Assembly: GCA_025330725.1 (NCBI GenBank)
Contig: JAIWND010000001.1
Location: forward strand, 682,001 to 746,000
Direction: 5' to 3'
DNA length: 64,000 nt
Source of the DNA: Chlamydoabsidia padenii
Lineage: Eukaryota; Mucoromycota; Mucoromycetes; Mucorales; Cunninghamellaceae
Part shown: positions 56,772 through 64,000 of the stretch, one piece after another
How the letters are laid out: every line of letters begins with the position of its first letter
Numbering within the stretch: the stretch's first letter is position 1
The notes under the pieces: model-generated
Told to the model about the DNA's origin: nothing
The model's input: the letters and a program-made list of their open reading frames with translations, nothing else
Database searches by the model: none
Program-made: the position numbers and the translations under genes

Positions 56772-57045
56772 AAAATTGACAGACAACTCAAAACTTATTT
56801 CAAAACCCGCTTACTCTCGCCTGGAATCTTGAGAGAGCTCTATTGCCTCAATGGAGGCTGTATAGCTAAATGCAAGTGGCTTGTTATGTTAGCCATTATG
56901 TAAAGTTTGTTGGAAATAGGCTAATGAATGCTCATGGTCACTTTTGTCATTAGCATCGCTTGTTCATTAAGGCAGTAGAGCACTTCCAAGTTTCAAAGCG
57001 AGGGAAGCGGATTTTGAAGTAAGTTTTAAGTTGTCCGTCAATTTT
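56772..57045. repeat. Imperfect inverted repeat (foldback-like), about 80 bp arms
   Basis: The plus strand at 56772-56853 and the reverse complement of 56965-57045 align with roughly three quarters identity: both read AAATTGACNGACAACTYAAAACTTAYTTCAAA, then CCGCTT...CTC and GCTCTAYTGCCTYAATG. The loop is about 110 bp. It lies next to the helicase remnant, so it may be a foldback element or a transposon end. The left arm contains TTTCAAAACCCGC, a form of the repeated element. Confidence 0.8.
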
Positions 57046-57314
57046 TGTTCTATGACCTGACTTTTGTAATAAAATAAAAAAGGATGTAGAATGAGATTTT
57101 GTTTTGATATAGAGTGGGGGTGCTCGTTGGGGAGTGCATCTTTTTGTTTAGGCAATTTAACGGCACTCATTTTAAAGTGTGGTTGGGTTTCAAATTACGT
57201 GATTTCTGGGGGTCATGACCCAACTCGGATTAATGCACAAAGATCATATTCGTGTGATAATAATAAAGAATGTGTTTTATTTATGAAAAAATAAATGATG
57301 GAATAAATAAGTAT
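57046..57314. other. AT-rich spacer with palindrome
   Basis: Contains GGGTCATGACCC at 57211-57222, a perfect 12-base palindrome, and AATAAATAAG near 57302 for the next gene. Short frames on both strands lack support. Confidence 0.35.
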
Positions 57315-58056
57315 CTACATAAAACTAACTATTGTACCAGATGTGGCCATGAGGGTTGCTATCACTAGCAAAATGTAATTCAAGAGCTTGACACCAAAAG
57401 ATAGAGAATCGCCAAACAAGTAAAGATGACAGATCAGAGGAAATATACCAGAGATGATAAAAGAGAAGAAGGCACCTAACAGACCCATAATCTTGTCGAA
57501 TCCAGGAATAAGCCATGCCAAATAGACAATACCAGCGCTTACCATCATTTTTCCAATCACAGATACCACAGGCTCCATCCATGCATGATCTTGACACCAT
57601 TGTTCCATTTTGGGAGTACGATATAACCACAGTTGCCAAGTCAAGTTTACGGGGTTCAATGTAAGACCATACTTGGCGATAGGATTGACAGCTATCAGCC
57701 ATACAGCCAATCGATTCAACACTTGATTGTATTCGGGTATTGTCACCAAGTTTTGTGTTATCTACAAGAAGAATCAAAATCATAAGATTTCAACCTAGTT
57801 TCCCTTTTCCTTCTTCTTACCTCTTGCATCGTCTTGGACCCAAACATCATATACCCACTTGATGCCACGCCCATGTAGATAAATGCCGTCACCAGATAAC
57901 TGTAATTCACCACGGTGTTATATTGTTTTGGATTCGCCATGTCACGATACACTACGGGGAAGACAGCAGCACCTGCAAAAGCGCCCATCAGAATCCCGAA
58001 TGAGAGAGGGACCTTCACCAGATCAACGGGCCACATTGATGTATCCTAATCAACAT

Positions 58057-58104
<48 letters not shown>

Positions 58105-59480
58105 TAGAGTACATTTGTAGATTTTAAAAGTGGAGAAGGGGGGATAAGGTGCTTACAGCAGGTGTGATTAAACTTCCAGGAGCATCAGGCTTAGATACAC
58201 CGTCTACAGTTACAACCCCCAATATACTAATTGCCGAGATGATACCGAGGAGACTTGTATAAGAGAGATGGCGGACAGGTAAGAAGAGCATGGGTGTCAA
58301 GACAAAGAAGGAGATGAGCCGGATCTGTATGATGCTAAAACCGGGAAACAAAGAATCAATGCCATCACCTAAAAGGACCACGAGTGCAACACTATAATAA
58401 TTCAGATGATTCATTCCCAACATACATAATGAGAATTTACGTGAGTAATAAGATACATGCGCTAGTTTTCGTATTCCCCCACTATGATACTAATTACCTG
58501 CTAGTTATTAGTTCCGTGATAAATAACATAGTGACACCAATACGACCACGAAGACCAAATGTCAGTGCACCAAGATCACCATAAGTTCGAGAATTAGGAT
58601 CGGTATCAAGACACTTTGCAAGTAGTTTGGCGGTATAATTAGTCAATCCCAAACAAAACACAAAGACGAGTATTCCAATCACCCATCCAGCGCACTATAT
58701 AAAAGAAGAGTTGTTAAATCAGTGTAGTTTTCAATATAAAAAAAAAGTCATATTACTTTACCCTAAATCCCATTGGTAATGCAATGATACCAATTCCCAT
58801 GAGAATATTGATGGAGTTGAATATAGATTGGGCAAAAGAGGATTTCTTGGCCGGAGCAGGTGGAGCCATGGTTGTGGAGGAGGAATCTTCGTATTGAGCA
58901 GCCAGGAGAGATTGAACATCAGCTACCGTACTATGTCGAGACAACACTTGGTCTAGTTGGCTAAAGTAAATGGAGGGTCGTTCAAAATGACTATAGTTGC
59001 TTTTCGTCGTTTCGTATCTTGTCAAGACAGATTGTTGGCCATCATGAGATAAGGGACGATATCTATAATAGATAAAAAGATGTTAATACATGTTCTCCGA
59101 GTTGTTCAACAATAGTCATGACTTACCCTGAATAACTTGACATGTAGTCTTCCTATGTAAAAAGTATCAAGGCAATATGTTAGTTCCCCGCTTTCCCCCC
59201 CTTTTTTTTTCCTTCTTACCATGGAGGCCGAGTTTGGCACAGATAAGTTTTCAGCCATAAAGTTCATGGAGGTTTTCGAGTAGGAAGACACAAAGGAGCC
59301 TAACCGGTCAGAGAAAGATCCACCAGTGATAGATCGAGTCAAGCCAGTAGGATCGTCTTGTTCATAACCATCTTGATGACCAGAAGAAGTAGCACCATAT
59401 GATAATTGGGAAGGGTGAATATTACGTATACGCGGTACTCCTTCTTCAGAAGTACGACCATTATGTTTGGGTATATCCAT
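57315..59480 (-). CDS. Vacuolar amino-acid transporter (AVT1-like, AAAP family)
   Basis: Seven exons on the minus strand: 59220-59480, 59127-59152, 58762-59062, 58498-58694, 58157-58391, 57821-58045, 57315-57761 (1692 nt, 563 residues). A soluble N-terminus of about 170 residues carries Ser-rich and Tyr-containing motifs (YGATSSGH, YSGYRPLS). The transporter core starts SSFAQSIFNSINILMGIGIIALPMGFR, the conserved first helix with the GxGxLALP-like motif, then about ten more hydrophobic segments, including AGWVIGILVFVFCLGLTNYT, LMGAFAGAAVFPVVYRDMANP and AKYGLTLNPV. Yeast Avt1 moves neutral amino acids into the vacuole with proton exchange. Exon 2 is only 26 nt. Intron 5 contains a 42-A run (58059-58100). 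An AATTGAAATCCCGCC element lies upstream at 59602-59616. Confidence 0.93.
58059..58100. repeat. A(42) homopolymer in AVT1-like intron 5
   Basis: Uninterrupted A run, poly-U in the minus-strand transcript, just upstream of the acceptor before exon 6. Could act as an extreme polypyrimidine tract. Confidence 0.9.
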
Positions 59481-60039
59481 CAAGATAATGCAAAAGAGAG
59501 AGAGAGAAAGAAAGAGAGAGAGAGAAAAAAAGGAGGAGGGTGATGGGAAGGTGAAAGAGAAGAGGAAGGATGCAAAAATTCAAGACGATAAAAATAGTCA
59601 AAATTGAAATCCCGCCTTTTTGAAAAAGTTCATTACAGGTACTCTTTCTACTTTTGGTAGTATAAGGAGAACTATACTCCTTGCTCCTTGATTTGAAACT
59701 GTTACAAATTAATACTCCACAATGACAATGTCATCATCAACTAAATCATCATGGTACAAGTGGTTTATTAAATCATTTCATGTTTTATACTATAAAACAA
59801 TGATGCCTGTAGTTGATTTCAAGACCAAAATACTACTGCTACCTGCTTTTTATACATCAATGAGGTTGATAAAAAGTATACAATACAATAATGATCTGTC
59901 ATTGATACAGTATTATCAGGTACGGAAAAAGTCATACAAGCCAAAAAGATAAAAGTCCGATCGATCAATTTTTCATTCACAAAAAGCTTTCAGGGTCCGC
60001 CCCCTTTTTTCACCTCTTTCTTCTTTATTTATCATCTAG
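59481..60039. promoter_or_regulatory. Divergent region AVT1-like / SEC23
   Basis: GA-rich leader of the transporter (59490-59560) and AAATTGAAATCCCGCC (59601-59616). A 76-codon ATG frame at 59722-59952 (plus) is listed separately. Confidence 0.45.
59722..59952 (+). CDS. Small basic hypothetical protein
   Basis: Open frame of 76 codons from a true ATG (MTMSSSTKSSWYKWFIKSFH). It is basic (ending RKKSYKPKR) with one weakly hydrophobic stretch (KTKILLLPAFYTSMRLI). No family recognised. It lies 88 bp before the SEC23 ATG on the same strand, so it could equally be SEC23 leader sequence. Low confidence. Confidence 0.25.
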   Translation: MTMSSSTKSSWYKWFIKSFHVLYYKTMMPVVDFKTKILLLPAFYTSMRLIKSIQYNNDLSLIQYYQVRKKSYKPKR

Positions 60040-63081
<3,042 letters not shown>

Positions 63082-64000
63082 ACGATGGGATACAAAGATT
63101 TACCTAGCTTAGACTTAGATTCTCTTACTTTTTTAACTTGTTATCTTATTTTTACCCTTTTACTACCTACTCTATTGTTTGTTTGCTAGATTATCATTTT
63201 TTATTTGTTACACATCTTTACTTTTGCTACCATCCTCCATATAATAAAAACAATAAACCAAACTAGTACATAATGTTAACTTGAAATCACGAAGCGTATG
63301 ATTTATGCATGGGTAACTTGAATTTTTCGTCGAATAAGCGGAGGATGAAATATCAGTTAATATTATATGGGAAGTATGTGGTTTCCTTTTCTTTTTCACT
63401 TACCGTTAGCCGAAGCCCCGTACCCTTCCCTCATCCAAGAATTGACTGACAAGTTGTTGCTGTTTTTTAAAGGGGTTGGCATCCCCACGGAAAGTTGAAA
63501 AGATTTTAAAAAGCTCTTTTATATGATGTGAAAAAGAAAAAATCAGATGATCAAAACCAATGCATTGTCAAATTATAACAACCTTATACAGGACATTGGC
63601 CATCATAGTTCGCATTAATGAGATGAAGCCTAGGAAGCCACTCGGGCTAAAGTTTACCCTAATCGACGAAAAATTGAATTTACTCTTTTTGCATAAGAGC
63701 GGGGTTTACATTACAACAAAACTTGGAATCCCGATCCAGTTCGACATTATCTTGTCTTGACTCACAGGAACAAAGGTTGAGACCAAATTATCTTAACTTT
63801 GTCGCAGGATTATTTTCTGTCTTTTGAACTATGATCTCCTTTAATTGTACCATAAAAAAAAAAAAGAGTGGGTCCTACAACCTTTCGGGATTTGAATTTT
63901 TGTGGTTCGAGCTCAGGTAGGTTATTTGATGAGTACGATCGGATTCAAACCCTGCAGAGGTACCACCTTGTCATTACTCATATTTGTCGGTATCTATCAT
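63082..64000. other. Intergenic to end of window
   Basis: SEC23 3' region, then the MITE copy at 63312-63684, then TTCGGGATTTGAATTT at about 63884-63899. No gene seen after SEC23. Confidence 0.45.
63312..63684. mobile_element. MITE copy 2, Mutator-like (373 bp)
   Basis: Same orientation and near-identical to 7759-8123, with scattered point changes and a small insertion around 63520-63540. Ends GGTAACTTGAATTTTTCGTC and, reversed on the right, AGTAAATTCAATTTTTCGTC. Flanking 11-mers ATTTATGCATG (63301-63311) and CTTTTTGCATA (63685-63695) match at 8 of 11 positions, an aged target-site duplication. Confidence 0.85.

Overview
The window is nuclear DNA from a filamentous fungus, most likely an early-diverging mould of the Mucorales (Mucoromycota). 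The evidence is compact AT-rich genes broken by many 50-100 bp GTAAGT...AG introns, pyrimidine-rich promoters, long homopolymer tracts in introns, and a gene set that keeps a CSL (Suppressor-of-Hairless type) factor, an HP1 protein and a full BUB1. The genus is inferred from general style only. I rebuilt spliced models by joining exons at consensus splice sites. For almost every model listed the summed exon length is a multiple of three and the junctions restore family motifs.

Layout. 0-10.5 kb: 3' part of a cyclic-nucleotide phosphodiesterase (-), SAR1 (+), an unknown acidic-run protein (-), mitochondrial Mn-superoxide dismutase (-), vacuolar-type alkaline phosphatase (-), a 2.2 kb gene-poor stretch carrying a MITE, and a peroxiredoxin-fold protein lacking cysteines at the usual site (+). 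10.9-19.4 kb: CSL transcription factor (-), a secreted His/Ser-rich protein with Kex2-type sites (+), a SWIM zinc-finger protein (+). 19.7-28.3 kb: mitochondrial-fission WD40 protein MDV1-like (-), SET/MYND protein (+), LEA-2 membrane protein (-), AP-3 mu subunit (+). 28.5-38.9 kb: BUB1 (-), a small unknown ORF (-), an F-BAR/SH3 cytokinesis protein (+), HP1-type chromodomain protein (-), a CipC-like protein with a start codon apparently split by an intron (-). 39.9-50.8 kb: possible small membrane protein (-), glutaminyl-tRNA synthetase (+), small zinc-ribbon protein (-), unknown disordered protein (+), threonine deaminase (+), J-domain protein (+). 51.4-64 kb: bHLH-zip factor (-), GSKIP-like protein (+), a decayed Helitron-type helicase with a nearby inverted repeat, a vacuolar amino-acid transporter (-), SEC23 (+), and a second copy of the MITE.

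Functional themes are ordinary housekeeping: COPII (SAR1 and SEC23 near the two ends), vacuole traffic and function (AP-3 mu, alkaline phosphatase, AVT-like transporter), mitosis and cytokinesis (BUB1, F-BAR, HP1) and metabolism. Gene order does not suggest a biosynthetic cluster.

The most striking non-genic signal is a short element of the form GCGGGATTTGAAA. It recurs in both orientations, mostly in promoters and introns and only rarely in exons, and resembles fused CDE/CHR cell-cycle elements. The second is a pair of about 370 bp MITEs with terminal inverted repeats and roughly 11 bp target duplications (Mutator-like). No tRNA, rRNA, CRISPR or telomere repeat was seen.
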